A DNA stretch of 51,575 bases from Bacteroidaceae bacterium (GTDB lineage Bacteria; Bacteroidota; Bacteroidia; Bacteroidales; Bacteroidaceae): the NCBI GenBank assembly GCA_017470425.1, contig JAFUYT010000018.1:1-51575 (forward strand), given 5' to 3'. The translations under genes and the position numbers were made by a program. Below, in pieces: positions 22,033-31,088 of the stretch (position 1 is the first letter of the stretch; every line of letters begins with the position of its first letter). Below the pieces are notes generated by a model. It saw only the letters and a list, made by a program, of their open reading frames with translations. It was not told the origin of the DNA and searched no databases.

Positions 22033-24828
22033 TTATCGTATCAGCACCTTCTTACCGTTGAGAATGTAGAGACCCTTCCGCGTCGGATGGGTGAGGCGTC
22101 GTCCGCTCAGGTCATAGTAATGAGCGGGAGAAGAGGCGTTGTGGGAAGACTGCGGGAGGATGGTCATGGGGGAGATGCCGTCGTAGAGCGGGTCGCTGTC
22201 AGCTGCATAGACATGAAGTGGGAAGGTGTGAGCATCTACCGTGTTCCAGTCTCCTTGTTCGCCGATGAGGCTCAGCGTGGCATCGATGTCGAAGTCACCT
22301 GCACTGGAAGGTGTCCATGCGCCTAAGGAACAGAACAGGAGGGTGCCCTGTCCGGGTTGCAGCTCCGGATGGCTGTTCACCAGCGCAGGGGGCGTGTCGA
22401 AGCTGGTGCCGAGAGCGGTCTGGGGACTGTCCGGGGTGCCGATGAGGAGTGCCCACAGGCCTGCGGGCGCAGTGCCTTGGTTCTTCACGTAGGCATAAAA
22501 GGTGACTTCGTCGCCCACGCGAGGGTAACGGGGCTGCGTGAAGAGTTGTGTGATGCGCAGGTCGGGGGCGGAGGGGAGTGTGCTCAGGTCCAGTGTGGTG
22601 GTGAGGGGGAGGTCGGCGGACGAACCGCCGACACTGAGTGTGAACGAGGTGGCGGGCACCTCATAGGCTTCGCGCTGGAGGTTCCACTCGTAGAAGTCCT
22701 CGGCGGAGAGTTGGAAGCGGACGGTGCGCGTCTGCCCGGCGGGGATGCTGATGCGCTCGAAGCCGCGCAGCTGCTGTAGTGGCTGCCAGGCGGGGGCCTC
22801 GTTCTGGTCTATGTAAAGCTGTGCTACCTCCTCGCCGTCGCGTGTGCCAGTGTTGGTGATGTCCGCGGTGATGGCATAGCTCATGCCGTCGGGTTGTGGC
22901 GTCACGGTGAGGTGGTCGTAGCGGAAGGTGGTGTAGCTGAGGCCGTAGCCGAAAGGGTACTGTGGCGTCATCCCTTGCCGTTCATACCAGCGGTAGCCGC
23001 CGCCCCAGTCATCGGTGAAGTAGGTGTCGTTCCACTCGGGCAGCTGGGCATCGTTCTGCGGCATCGTCATGGGCAGACGTCCTGCGGGGTTGCGGAGTCC
23101 GAAGAGGACGTCGGCGATGCCGTTGCCGGCTTCCTGGCCGCTGTAGAAGGAATAGACGAGGGCGGGGATGTCGTCGATGCAGTCGGCCAGCGAGACGATG
23201 CCACCGCTCTGCAGGACGACAATCAGGTGGCTGTTGGCTGCTGCGAGGCGGCGGATGAGCTGCTGCTGGATAGCGGGCAGGGCGGTGCTCTCGCGGTCCT
23301 GCACCTGTACGCCGATGATGCTCTCGCCTTCGAGGGTCTTGTCCAGACCTCCCGCGAAGATGACATAGTCGGCGGCGCGCGCTGCTGCCTCGGCCTCGGC
23401 GAAGGCGGAGGTGTCATCGCCGCTGATGGGGCCGCCCTTGACATAAGTAGCAGATGGCACTACCGCACGGATGCCTGCAAGGAGGCTGACAGCATAGGCG
23501 GGCTGTGTCTCACTGCTTCCGAAGCAGTTGAGGTTCTCGCCTTCAGCATTGGGGCCGATGACGGCGAGCTTCAAAGCGGCGGACGAACCGCCGCTAACGG
23601 GGCGCAGGGAGGTGGAAGAGGGGGAAATGCCGGAGGGGAGGTCAGTGGGGGAGAGGGAAGTGCTTGGGAGGGCAGTGGAGGAGGAAGGGGCGGGGAGGGG
23701 GAGGAGGTTGCCGGTGTTGCGCAGGAGGACGACGGCTTTGCCGGCGGCTTCGCGGCAGAGAGCGCGGTGGGCGGCGTTATCGACAAGGGTCATGGGGTCG
23801 CTGGGAAGGGCGGGTTGCCAGTCGAGCAGACCCATGACGGACTTTGTCAGCAGGACACGGCTGGCGGCGGTGTCGAGGTTTGCCTCGGTGATGGTGCCGT
23901 TGGCGAGGGCGGTGGGCAGCTGTTGGCGGTAGTGCGTGGAACCCATGCAGACGTCGGTGCCGCCGAGAAGGGAAGAGGGACCATCCTGCACGCCGCCCCA
24001 ATCGGAGATGACGGTGAAGGGATAGCCCCAGCGTGTGCGCAGGATATCAGTGAGGAGGTGGCGGTTGGCGGCGACCTGTACGCCGTTCAGCAAGTTGTAG
24101 CTCGACATGAGGCTGAGCGGTACGCCCTCCTGCAGGGCGGTGCGGAAGTTGGTACCGAAGAAGCCCATGAGGTCGCGTTCGCTGATGATCTCATTGCAGG
24201 TTTTGCGATAGGCTTGCTTGCCCTCGATTTCGAAGTGCTTCAGGCATGCCATCACGGGCATCGTCTGGATGCCGCGCACAAGGTATGTGCCAATCTGGCC
24301 ACTTAGGTAGGGATCCTCGCCTGCGCTCTCGGCGGTGCGGCCGCCGCGCGGATCCAGACAGAGGTCGATGCAGGGTGCCAGCCCCACGTGTTGTCCGGCA
24401 GCCCAGAATTCCTCGCCCATAGCGTGGCCCAGGCGCAGGAGTAGGTCGCGGTCCCAGAGAGCAGCCATCGCGATGCCGGTGGGGAACGACGTGTAGCCCT
24501 CGCGGTGTACGCCATGCGGGCCGTCAGACATCAGCCATCCGGGGATGCCCAGCTCCTCGTCGTCAGCCATCGCGAAGAGCGTCTTGCCAGTGAGCTGCGC
24601 TATCTTCTGCGAGGGGGACATTAAACCTAAAATCGTCTGGATGCCATCAACGGACCCGCCCACTGAAGACCTTCCCCCTGAAGACCCTCCCCCCTGCCCC
24701 TCCCTTGTAGGGAGGGGGGTAGATACCTGTGCGAATGAGGGGACAAAGAGTATAACGAACAAGAAGATGAGAAATATTCTTAATAAGAAAGAATTATAGT
24801 ATGTGATAGTCTTCATATTCTTCTTCAT
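22033..24828 (-). CDS. Secreted GH3 family beta-glycosidase
   Basis: A 931-residue secreted enzyme: signal peptide (1 to about 34), GH3 N-domain, GH3 C-domain, fibronectin-III-like domain, a CARDB-like domain (LRITQLFTQPRYPRVGDEVTF...) and a C-terminal tail YDLSGRRL...GLYILNGKKVLIR. The nucleophile is Asp276 in VISDWGG; KHFEIEGK and RGGRTAESAGEDPYL mark the substrate pocket. It probably removes terminal beta-glucose or beta-xylose; specificity cannot be read. Residues 37-60 (STPLPTREGQGGGSSGGRSSVGG) are encoded by a G/C-rich repeat also found upstream of the gene, and a second Pro/Ser-rich low-complexity insertion lies near residues 385-410. Confidence 0.92.
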   Translation of the reverse strand: MKKNMKTITYYNSFLLRIFLIFLFVILFVPSFAQVSTPLPTREGQGGGSSGGRSSVGGSVDGIQTILGLMSPSQKIAQLTGKTLFAMADDEELGIPGWLMSDGPHGVHREGYTSFPTGIAMAALWDRDLLLRLGHAMGEEFWAAGQHVGLAPCIDLCLDPRGGRTAESAGEDPYLSGQIGTYLVRGIQTMPVMACLKHFEIEGKQAYRKTCNEIISERDLMGFFGTNFRTALQEGVPLSLMSSYNLLNGVQVAANRHLLTDILRTRWGYPFTVISDWGGVQDGPSSLLGGTDVCMGSTHYRQQLPTALANGTITEANLDTAASRVLLTKSVMGLLDWQPALPSDPMTLVDNAAHRALCREAAGKAVVLLRNTGNLLPLPAPSSSTALPSTSLSPTDLPSGISPSSTSLRPVSGGSSAALKLAVIGPNAEGENLNCFGSSETQPAYAVSLLAGIRAVVPSATYVKGGPISGDDTSAFAEAEAAARAADYVIFAGGLDKTLEGESIIGVQVQDRESTALPAIQQQLIRRLAAANSHLIVVLQSGGIVSLADCIDDIPALVYSFYSGQEAGNGIADVLFGLRNPAGRLPMTMPQNDAQLPEWNDTYFTDDWGGGYRWYERQGMTPQYPFGYGLSYTTFRYDHLTVTPQPDGMSYAITADITNTGTRDGEEVAQLYIDQNEAPAWQPLQQLRGFERISIPAGQTRTVRFQLSAEDFYEWNLQREAYEVPATSFTLSVGGSSADLPLTTTLDLSTLPSAPDLRITQLFTQPRYPRVGDEVTFYAYVKNQGTAPAGLWALLIGTPDSPQTALGTSFDTPPALVNSHPELQPGQGTLLFCSLGAWTPSSAGDFDIDATLSLIGEQGDWNTVDAHTFPLHVYAADSDPLYDGISPMTILPQSSHNASSPAHYYDLSGRRLTHPTRKGLYILNGKKVLIR
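24685..24722 (-). repeat. G/C palindromic repeat inside the GH3 gene
   Basis: Contains CTCCCTTGTAGGGAGG with a C/G-rich flank. It is the inverted copy of the repeat at 24875-24909 (about 30 identical bp) and encodes part of the linker after the signal peptide. Confidence 0.8.
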
Positions 24829-24874
24829 TATCGTTTCTCCTTATAATTCATTGTCATGTCTTGGCAGGTAATTA

Positions 24875-24909
24875 CTCCCCTCCCTACAAGGGAGGGGCAG
24901 GGGGGAGGG
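24875..24909 (+). repeat. G/C palindromic repeat upstream of the GH3 gene
   Basis: CCCTCCCTACAAGGGAGGGG followed by CAGGGGGGAGGG. It is in inverse orientation to 24685-24722; the GH3 start codon (24828) lies between the two. Confidence 0.8.
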
Positions 24910-24932
24910 TTCTCTGCGGGAGGGTTTTCCTT

Positions 24933-26234
24933 TTACTCCGCAATCAGTAGATAGTAGAACTTCTTGCCTCGCTGCACGAGCAGATAGCGGCCGTCGATGA
25001 GGTCGGCGGTGGTGACGGGCTGATCGAAGGCGGTGAGCTTCTCTTTGTTGAGGCTAACACCGCCGCCCTGCACCATCTTACGCATTTCACCCTTCGAGGG
25101 GAAGCACTGCGTCTCGGTGGCCATGAGCTCCACGGCCTTGATGCCCTCGCCCTCGAGGAGGCTGCGTTGGATGGTGAAATGAGGCACGCCCGAGAAGACA
25201 TCCAGCAGCGTGGTCTCGTCCAGTTTCACCAGGCTCTCCTTGGTGGCCTTTCCGAAGAGGATGTTGGATGCTTCGAGCGCCAGCTCATATTCCTCGCGGC
25301 CATGCACGAGCGTGGTGACCTCTTCGGCCAGGCGCTTCTGCAACACGCGGCGGCCGGGATCCTGACGGTGCTCGGCGATGAGCTGGTCGATGGTCTCCTT
25401 GTCCAGGGACGTGAAGATCTTGATGTAGCGCTCGGCCTCTTCATCGCCCACGTTGAGCCAGAACTGGTAGAACATATAGGGAGTGGTGCGCTTGCGGTCG
25501 AGCCACACGTTGCCCTGCTCGGTCTTTCCGAACTTCTTGCCGTCGGCCTTGGTGATGAGCGGGCATGTCAGTGCAAAGGCCTCGTTCTCAGCGCCCAGTT
25601 TGCGGCGGATGAGCTCCGTGCCAGTGGTGATGTTACCCCACTGGTCGCTGCCGCCCATCTGCAGCTTGCAGCCCTTCGTCTGGTAGAGGTGCAGGAAGTC
25701 GTAGCCCTGCAGGAGCTGATAGGTGAACTCGGTGAAGGACATACCCTCCTGGAACTCACCGTTCAGGCGGCGCTTCACGCTGTCTTTTGCCATCATATAG
25801 TTGACGGTGATGCATTTGCCGATGTCGCGGGCGAAGTTGAGGAACGTAAAGTCCTTCATCCAGTCGTAGTTGTTGACGAGTTCTGCGGCGTTGGGTGCGT
25901 CAGAGTCGAAGTCAAGGAAGCGGGCCAGCTGCTCGCGGATGCAGGCCACGTTGTGGCGCAACGTCTCTTCATCGAGCAGGTTGCGCTCCTGGCTCTTGCC
26001 GCTGGGGTCTCCGATCATGCCCGTGGCACCGCCGAGTAGGGCAATGGGTTTGTGGCCGCAGCGCTGCAGGTGGCGCAGCATCATCACACCGCAGAGATGC
26101 CCGATATGCAGGCTGTCAGCCGTCGGGTCGATACCCACGTAGGCTGTGACTTGTTCTTTCTGAAGGAGTTCTTCGGTGCCCGGCATCATCTGGTGGATCA
26201 TGCCGCGCCAAGTGAGTTCTTCTACAAAATTCAT
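24933..26234 (-). CDS. tyrS: Tyrosyl-tRNA synthetase
   Basis: A 433-residue class I synthetase of the bacterial TyrRS type. HIGH is at residues 43-46 ([10 protein letters not shown]), the tyrosine pocket motif [27 protein letters not shown] is intact, and the KMSKS loop is KFGKT. A C-terminal S4 RNA-binding domain follows ([17 protein letters not shown]...[15 protein letters not shown]). The start is set at [11 protein letters not shown]; an in-frame upstream extension to 26270 has no family support. A -7 box TAACTTTG lies 46 bp upstream on the minus strand (26281-26288). Confidence 0.97.
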   Translation of the reverse strand: MNFVEELTWRGMIHQMMPGTEELLQKEQVTAYVGIDPTADSLHIGHLCGVMMLRHLQRCGHKPIALLGGATGMIGDPSGKSQERNLLDEETLRHNVACIREQLARFLDFDSDAPNAAELVNNYDWMKDFTFLNFARDIGKCITVNYMMAKDSVKRRLNGEFQEGMSFTEFTYQLLQGYDFLHLYQTKGCKLQMGGSDQWGNITTGTELIRRKLGAENEAFALTCPLITKADGKKFGKTEQGNVWLDRKRTTPYMFYQFWLNVGDEEAERYIKIFTSLDKETIDQLIAEHRQDPGRRVLQKRLAEEVTTLVHGREEYELALEASNILFGKATKESLVKLDETTLLDVFSGVPHFTIQRSLLEGEGIKAVELMATETQCFPSKGEMRKMVQGGGVSLNKEKLTAFDQPVTTADLIDGRYLLVQRGKKFYYLLIAE

Positions 26235-26414
26235 CGAGGTAATGGTTGGTTTATGATTGAATGATTGCACTTTTCGGGCGCAAAGTTACTTCTTTTTCTA
26301 TGAATAAGCGCATCTTCACTCATTTTTTTTCGCTGCACCCTTCCGCCCCCCCTGTACGGGGCCATTCTATTAGGGCATTATTTATGGGCTTTTCAAGAGT
26401 TTTTTGCCTGAAAT

Positions 26415-26446
26415 TTTGTTGGATTCAGCAAAAGACTCTACCTTTG
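26415..26446 (+). promoter_or_regulatory. Promoter of the coiled-coil protein gene
   Basis: TTTG at 26415-26418 and TACCTTTG at 26439-26446, 20-bp spacer, 15 bases before the ATG at 26462. Confidence 0.75.
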
Positions 26447-26461
26447 CTCCGATTAAGCCCA

Positions 26462-27508
26462 ATGAAACAGACCTTCTTATATCCGATACTGGTTTTCCTG
26501 CTGCTGATTGTTTTCTGCGGTGGGGTTGTGGCGCGTCCCTCTGATCCGCCTGCGCCGGGTCTGGTCTATTACTGCACCGGAGGCACTGATGGCTACTACC
26601 ACAAGTTGAAGACGTGCTCAGAGTTGAAGGGCTGTTCGGGTATCGTGATGCCCGTGACGCCCACGACAGCCAAGGGCAAGGGGCTGACAGCGTGCCCCGT
26701 CTGCTTGAGTGAGGAGGCGGGTGTGAGCCAGCCTGCGACTTCTTATACGCCGCGCACGTCGTCCTCCTCACGCACCGCAGTGGCATCTGCTGGTGCTGCG
26801 ACCGCTGCGACATCTGCTTCTTCGTACGCCAATACGAGGTACCAGCAGCAGGTGGAGCGTGCCCAGCAACGTGCTGCGCGCGAAGAGGAGCGGGCCGCCA
26901 AGGCATGGGAAAAGGCGGAACGTGAACAGGCAAAGACACAGGCGAAGCTGGAGAAGGCTGAGCGCAAGCGGCTGAAGGCAGAGAAGAAAGAGGAGGCGCG
27001 GCTCATGAAGCAGCGTGCCAAGGAGATGAAGCAGGAAGCCAAGGAGCGCAAGAAGGCCATCAAGGAAGCCAAGCTGGCGGCCAAGGAGGCCAAGCGACTG
27101 GCTAAGGAGAAGCGCAAGGAGGCCAGACTGAACCGCAAGCAGACGGCCAGCCTGAAGCGTGATGCGGCCACGCGCATTAAGCAGGAGGCCAGCGATATGC
27201 GTGTCGCTGCTGAAGACAAACGCTATGAGGCCGAGGAACTACGACGCGAAGCACAGGAGCTGAAGCGCGAGGCTGCCAACCGTCGCAAGAGCATCGCGAT
27301 GGAGAAGAAGCGCATCGAGGCAGAGCAGCGTCGCCAGGAGAACGAACTCAAGCGACAGGCTGCTATCCAGAAGCAGGAAGCGGAGCGCATGAAGCGTGAG
27401 GCGGAGGCCATCCGTCGTGATGCCGAGGCACAGCGTAAGGCAGCGAAGGAGGCCGAGAAAGCCGCGAAGGAGAAACTCAAGGAAGCCCGACGTGCCGGCA
27501 AAGGCTGA
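26462..27508 (+). CDS. Secreted Ala/Lys/Glu-rich coiled-coil protein with a small Cys domain
   Basis: A 348-residue protein. A signal peptide (1 to about 25, ending GGVVA) is followed by a compact domain YYCTGGTDGYYHKLKTCSELKGCSGIVMPVT...LTACPVC (about 35-85) with Cys and His spaced as in a short domain common in Bacteroidetes proteins (CTG...YH...C..L..C...V.....A...G...C..C). The rest, from about residue 125, is one very long, highly charged helix with heptads of Ala, Lys, Glu and Arg, probably coiled coil. The long upstream frame (from 26261) covers the promoter and is not used. No function is known to me; the layout suggests an envelope spacer or scaffold. Confidence 0.75.
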   Translation: MKQTFLYPILVFLLLIVFCGGVVARPSDPPAPGLVYYCTGGTDGYYHKLKTCSELKGCSGIVMPVTPTTAKGKGLTACPVCLSEEAGVSQPATSYTPRTSSSSRTAVASAGAATAATSASSYANTRYQQQVERAQQRAAREEERAAKAWEKAEREQAKTQAKLEKAERKRLKAEKKEEARLMKQRAKEMKQEAKERKKAIKEAKLAAKEAKRLAKEKRKEARLNRKQTASLKRDAATRIKQEASDMRVAAEDKRYEAEELRREAQELKREAANRRKSIAMEKKRIEAEQRRQENELKRQAAIQKQEAERMKREAEAIRRDAEAQRKAAKEAEKAAKEKLKEARRAGKG

Positions 27509-27619
27509 CAACCGGCTCTGACTATATATTATATATAGGTACGCGCGCGTGAGAGCATCGCTTGCCACCCTCTACTCACCCCTTTTAGGTATCAGAAGTG
27601 CAAAAAAATCGCCGTTTCC

Positions 27620-27650
27620 TTGCGAGAATCACCAAAAGTGATTACTTTTG
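27620..27650 (+). promoter_or_regulatory. Promoter of the ferredoxin gene
   Basis: TTG at 27620-27622 and TACTTTTG at 27643-27650, 20-bp spacer; leader of about 40 bases. Confidence 0.75.
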
Positions 27651-27695
27651 CCCCGTCAAACCGAACCGATTATTCATTTTTAAACATTCTACATC

Positions 27696-27863
27696 ATGGC
27701 TTACGTAATTAGTGAAGACTGCGTTGCTTGCGGCACCTGTATCGATGAATGTCCCGTTGGCGCTATCAGCGAAGGTGATATCTACAGCATCAACCCCGAC
27801 GAGTGCACCGAGTGTGGCACCTGTGCAGAGGCTTGCCCCTCCGGCGCCATCAGCCTGGGCTAA
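27696..27863 (+). CDS. Small 2[4Fe-4S] ferredoxin
   Basis: A 55-residue bacterial (clostridial-type) ferredoxin beginning MAYVISEDCVACGTC. Two CxxCxxCxxxCP motifs bind the clusters: Cys9, 12, 15, 19 and Cys37, 40, 43, 47. It carries low-potential electrons in the cytoplasm, for example for pyruvate:ferredoxin oxidoreductase in anaerobes. It has its own promoter and a strong terminator, so it is monocistronic. Confidence 0.95.
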   Translation: MAYVISEDCVACGTCIDECPVGAISEGDIYSINPDECTECGTCAEACPSGAISLG

Positions 27864-27884
27864 TCGCAACACTTCCGCGAACCA

Positions 27885-27916
27885 AAAAGCCTCTTCCGTT
27901 CATGGAAGAGGCTTTT
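27885..27916 (+). terminator. Intrinsic terminator of the ferredoxin gene
   Basis: AAAAGCCTCTTCC (27885-27897) and GGAAGAGGCTTTT (27904-27916) form a 13-bp stem with a 6-base loop, 22 bp after the stop. Confidence 0.9.
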
Positions 27917-27972
27917 CTGATGCCTTTGCGTTCTGCTTTTCTGCGCCTCGCATTACTTTTTCAGGCAAAACA

Positions 27973-28004
27973 TTTGGCTATTCCGAAAAAAGAGCGTACC
28001 TTTG
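27973..28004 (+). promoter_or_regulatory. Promoter of tRNA-Met
   Basis: TTTGG at 27973-27977 and TACCTTTG at 27997-28004, 19-bp spacer, 20 bases before the mature tRNA. Confidence 0.75.
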
Positions 28005-28024
28005 CACTCGCAATTCAGAACGAT

Positions 28025-28098
28025 GGCGGGATAGCTCAGCTGGTTAGAGCGCATGATTCATAATCATGAGGTCCTCGGTTCAAGCCCGAGTCCCGCTA
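28025..28098 (+). tRNA. tRNA-Met (anticodon CAU)
   Basis: A full cloverleaf: acceptor GGCGGGA/TCCCGCT (first pair G-U), D-stem GCTC/GAGC, anticodon stem CATGA/TCATG with loop TTCATAA, T-stem CTCGG/CCGAG with loop TTCAAGC, discriminator A. CCA is not fully encoded (only CA follows). CAU may be elongator Met or a lysidine-modified tRNA-Ile2; the initiator is less likely because the anticodon stem lacks the three G-C pairs. Confidence 0.95.
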
Positions 28099-28110
28099 CA
28101 AAGCAAAAGA

Positions 28111-28140
28111 AGAGAGGCCACCCATTCGGGTGGCCTCTCT
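28111..28140 (+). terminator. Terminator after tRNA-Met
   Basis: AGAGAGGCCACCC (28111-28123), ATTC loop, GGGTGGCCTCTCT (28128-28140): a perfect 13-bp stem 12 bp after the tRNA. Confidence 0.85.
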
Positions 28141-28169
28141 TACGTCTTCTCATGTCTTACACAAAATTA

Positions 28170-28618
28170 AGTTTGGCCGAAAATTCTCTCACACTCTCAC
28201 ACGTCCTCATTTTCAACACCTTGTGGTGAGAGAAACGGTGAGGGCGTGAGGGAAAACGCGTTATTTGTGGGGCTTGCAGCGCGAAGCTCGCGAGGTTACG
28301 GCATGAAGCTCGCGAGGTTATGGCGTGAAGCTTGCGAGGTTATGGCGTGAAGCTCGCGAGGTTGCAGCGTGAAGCTCGCGAGGTTATGGCTTGTGCCATG
28401 CGTGGAATGATCTTTTGCCATGCATGGAACAAGCTTGCACGTCCTTACTTTCAACGTTTCACGTCCTTACTCTCAACGTTTCACGTCACTACCTTTACCG
28501 TTTCACGTCGTTACCTGCCTGAGCCCCCCCCTTCCCTCACACTCTCACCGTTTCTCTCACCGCAAGGCGTTGAAAATGAGGCCGCGTGAGGGAGTGAGAG
28601 AATTTTACGCCAAAACTT
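28170..28618. repeat. Inverted-repeat-bounded non-coding element (about 450 bp)
   Basis: The left arm 28170-28252 and right arm 28534-28616 are inverted copies over 83 bp with about 12 differences; the best stretch in both includes GGTGAGAGAAACGGTGAG. Between them lies only tandem DNA (28270-28525). No coding region of any size is credible. It stands between tRNA-Met and gpmI. The arms could fold into a very long hairpin, and the outer edge of the right arm (CCAAAACTTTTG) resembles the outer edges of the repeats at 505, 2173 and 49141. Confidence 0.85.
28270..28525 (+). repeat. 22-bp tandem array 2 (two unit families)
   Basis: Units of exactly 22 bp start at 28270, 28292, 28314, 28336, 28358, 28380, 28402 and 28424; the best approach GAGGTTATGG(N4)AAGCTCGC, as in the array at 2450-2559. 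Four further units of a second family, CACGTCCTTACTTTCAACG, start at 28438, 28460, 28482 and 28504, also 22 bp apart. The second family resembles 28200-28221 inside the left inverted repeat. Confidence 0.88.
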
Positions 28619-28623
28619 TTGTA

Positions 28624-28651
28624 GAAGAGGGTGTGTCGAAGCACCCTCTTC
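28624..28651 (-). terminator. Terminator of gpmI
   Basis: GAAGAGGGTG (28624-28633) and CACCCTCTTC (28642-28651) form a 10-bp stem just past the gpmI stop. Confidence 0.7.
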
Positions 28652-28657
28652 TTTACT

Positions 28658-30178
28658 TTAGTCCTTGATGAGGCAGCGGCCGGTCATGTCCTTCGGCTGC
28701 TCCAGACCTATGATGTGGAGGATGCTGGGTGCGACGTCGGCGAGGATGCCGTCTTCGACCTTGGCGCTCTTGTTCTCGGTCACATAGATGAACGGCACGG
28801 GGTTCAGCGAGTGGGCCGTGTTGGGCGTACCGTCGGGGTTGAGGGCATTGTCGGCATTGCCGTGGTCGGCGATGATGATGACCTCGTAGTCGCCCATGGT
28901 CTTGGCGGCCTCCACGACTTCGTTGACGCACTGGTCAACGGCTACGACGGCTTTCTCGATGGCCTCATAGACGCCAGTGTGACCGACCATGTCGCCGTTG
29001 GCGAAGTTGACGACGATGAAGTCGTACTTGTCCTCCTTGATGGCAGCCACGAGCTTGTCTTTCACCTCGAAGGCGCTCATCTCGGGCTTCAGGTCGTAGG
29101 TGGCCACCTTGGGGCTGGCCACGAGGATGCGGTCCTCGCCCTCGTAGGGCTGCTCACGGCCACCGTTGAAGAAGAAGGTGACGTGGGCGTACTTCTCCGT
29201 CTCGGCGGTGTGGAGCTGCTTCAGACCCTTGCGGCTGATGTACTCACCGAGGGTGTCCTCGACATTCTCTTTCGGGAAGAGGATGTGCACGCCCTTGAAC
29301 GAGGCATCGTAGGGCGTCATGCAGTAGTACTGCAGGCCGGGGATGGTCTTCATGCCCTGCTCCGGCATATCCTGCTGCGTGAGCACGATGGTCAGCTCCT
29401 TGGCGCGGTCGTTGCGGTAGTTGAAGAAGATGATGACGTCGCCCTCCTTGATGGTGCCATCGACGTTGGCGTTGTTGATGGGCTTGATGAACTCATCGGT
29501 GACGCCGTCGGCATAGGAGAGTTCCATGGCCTCGGCCATATCCTTGGCCTGGTAGCCCTCGCCGGAGATGAGGAGGTCGTAGGCAATCTTCACGCGCTCC
29601 CAACGTTTGTCGCGGTCCATGGCGTAGAAGCGGCCGATGATGCTGGCGATGTGTGCGCCGGTCTCATTGCACTTCTCTTGCAGCTGCCGGATGAAGCCCA
29701 CGCCGGAGCGGGGATCGGTGTCGCGGCCGTCCATGAAGCAGTGCACGTAGGTCTCGCGCACCTTGTACTCCTGCGAGATCTCGCAGAGCATGAAGAGGTG
29801 TTCGAGGGAGCTGTGGACGCCGCCGTTGGAGGTGAGGCCCATGAAGTGCACAGCCTTTCCTTCGCGCACGGCATACTCGAAGGCGCTGACGACTTCGGGG
29901 TTCTTCATGATGCTGCCGTCCTTACAGGCGCGGTTGATCTTCACGAGGTCCTGATAGACGACGCGGCCGCCGCCGATGTTGAGGTGTCCGACCTCGGAGT
30001 TACCCATCTGCCCGTCGGGCAGACCTACGTTCTCGCCGCAGGCCAGGAGCTGGCTGTGGGGGTAGTTCGCGTTGAGGTAATCCATGTAAGGCGTGGGTGT
30101 CTGGAAGATGACGTCGCCTTTTCCTTGGTTGCCGATGCCCCATCCGTCGAGGATCATCAGCAGAGCTTTCTTTGCCAT
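28658..30178 (-). CDS. gpmI: 2,3-bisphosphoglycerate-independent phosphoglycerate mutase
   Basis: A 506-residue Mn-dependent mutase of the alkaline phosphatase superfamily interconverting 3- and 2-phosphoglycerate in glycolysis. Asp11 in LMILDGWG and Ser61 in [11 protein letters not shown] (the phosphoserine nucleophile) are in place, as are [38 protein letters not shown] and the metal site [10 protein letters not shown]. Full family length, monocistronic, with a hairpin terminator behind it. Confidence 0.97.
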   Translation of the reverse strand: MAKKALLMILDGWGIGNQGKGDVIFQTPTPYMDYLNANYPHSQLLACGENVGLPDGQMGNSEVGHLNIGGGRVVYQDLVKINRACKDGSIMKNPEVVSAFEYAVREGKAVHFMGLTSNGGVHSSLEHLFMLCEISQEYKVRETYVHCFMDGRDTDPRSGVGFIRQLQEKCNETGAHIASIIGRFYAMDRDKRWERVKIAYDLLISGEGYQAKDMAEAMELSYADGVTDEFIKPINNANVDGTIKEGDVIIFFNYRNDRAKELTIVLTQQDMPEQGMKTIPGLQYYCMTPYDASFKGVHILFPKENVEDTLGEYISRKGLKQLHTAETEKYAHVTFFFNGGREQPYEGEDRILVASPKVATYDLKPEMSAFEVKDKLVAAIKEDKYDFIVVNFANGDMVGHTGVYEAIEKAVVAVDQCVNEVVEAAKTMGDYEVIIIADHGNADNALNPDGTPNTAHSLNPVPFIYVTENKSAKVEDGILADVAPSILHIIGLEQPKDMTGRCLIKD

Positions 30179-30242
30179 ATTGTTTTTTAATTTAAAGTTT
30201 AGTTTAAAGTATAATGTAGGTTATTTTGCAGAAAGGTAAATT

Positions 30243-31088
30243 TCAATCTTTTAATGTTTCAGTAATCCTCACCCCCTCAGGCTCGATGGTGATCAAGTGC
30301 CGCTTGTAAAGGTCTCCGACGGCTTTCTTGAAGACCTTCTTGCTTACGCCGAAGAGGGCGTAGATCTCCTCGGCAGGGCTCTTGTCGCCTAAGGGTGTGA
30401 AGCCGCCGTTGTGCTGGAGGTGTTCCAGGAGGATGTCGCTGAAGTCATGGACCGCCTTCTGCCCCTTCCGCTGGAGGGAGACGTCAATCTTGCCGTCGGG
30501 GCGCACTTGCTTGATGTAGCCCGTGAGGCGGTCGCCGCTGTGCAGTGGCCGGAAGATCTCATCGTCGAAGAGCAGGCCGCCGAAGCGGTTGTCGATGATG
30601 ACCTTGAAGCCGAGGTCGGTCTTCTGCCATACGAGCAGCTCCACGGCATCGCCGCCGTGGTAGGGCGGGTAGTCAGTGCTCAGGTAGCGCTCCACCTTGG
30701 CGGATGCCATGATGCGGTAGCTCTCGGGGTCGATGTGGAGGTGCACAAGGTAGCTCTTGCCTTTTTGCATCTTCATCTTCTGCTCGCGGAACGGCACGAA
30801 GAGATCCTTCATCAGGCCCCAGTCGAGGAAGGCCCCGAACTGGTTGACCCACGCCACCTGCAGCCATGCGAAGTCGCCCACCTGTGCCTTGGGTGTCTCT
30901 GTCGTGGCGATGAGGCGCTCCTCGGCATCGAGATAGACGAAGACCTCGATGTCATCGCCCTCTTGGGTCCCTTCTGGCACGTAGCGGTTAGGGAGCAGGA
31001 TGTCCTCGGGGCCGCCACTGAGATAGAGGCCCTGGTCAGCGCGGCGCAGGACGCGCAGGGTGTTCATCTTTCCGAGTTGTAGTTTCAT
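30243..31088 (-). CDS. cvfB: CvfB-type S1 RNA-binding protein
   Basis: A 281-residue cytoplasmic protein of the CvfB/YitL family: tandem S1-like OB domains (LNTLRV...[37 protein letters not shown], and [22 protein letters not shown]) and a C-terminal winged helix ([33 protein letters not shown]). In Firmicutes CvfB binds RNA and affects virulence gene expression; its role in Bacteroidetes is unknown. Its start overlaps the stop of the upstream ATPase gene by four bases (ATGA), so the two are coupled. Confidence 0.85.
   Translation of the reverse strand: MKLQLGKMNTLRVLRRADQGLYLSGGPEDILLPNRYVPEGTQEGDDIEVFVYLDAEERLIATTETPKAQVGDFAWLQVAWVNQFGAFLDWGLMKDLFVPFREQKMKMQKGKSYLVHLHIDPESYRIMASAKVERYLSTDYPPYHGGDAVELLVWQKTDLGFKVIIDNRFGGLLFDDEIFRPLHSGDRLTGYIKQVRPDGKIDVSLQRKGQKAVHDFSDILLEHLQHNGGFTPLGDKSPAEEIYALFGVSKKVFKKAVGDLYKRHLITIEPEGVRITETLKD

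Noticed and set aside
22894-24306. 470-codon plus-strand open frame antisense to the GH3 gene
   Set aside because: Gly/Ala/Val/Glu-rich translation of the complementary strand of a clearly real glycosidase. The same reasoning removes the long antisense frames over murC, murD, mraY, gpmI, the antiporter and the CoA-transferase.
26261-26461. N-terminal extension of the coiled-coil protein
   Set aside because: It would translate the divergent promoter region; a clean signal peptide begins at 26462, 15 bases behind a consensus promoter.
28025-28098. Initiator tRNA-fMet
   Set aside because: The anticodon stem CATGA/TCATG lacks the three consecutive G-C pairs of initiators, so elongator Met (or Ile2) is preferred.
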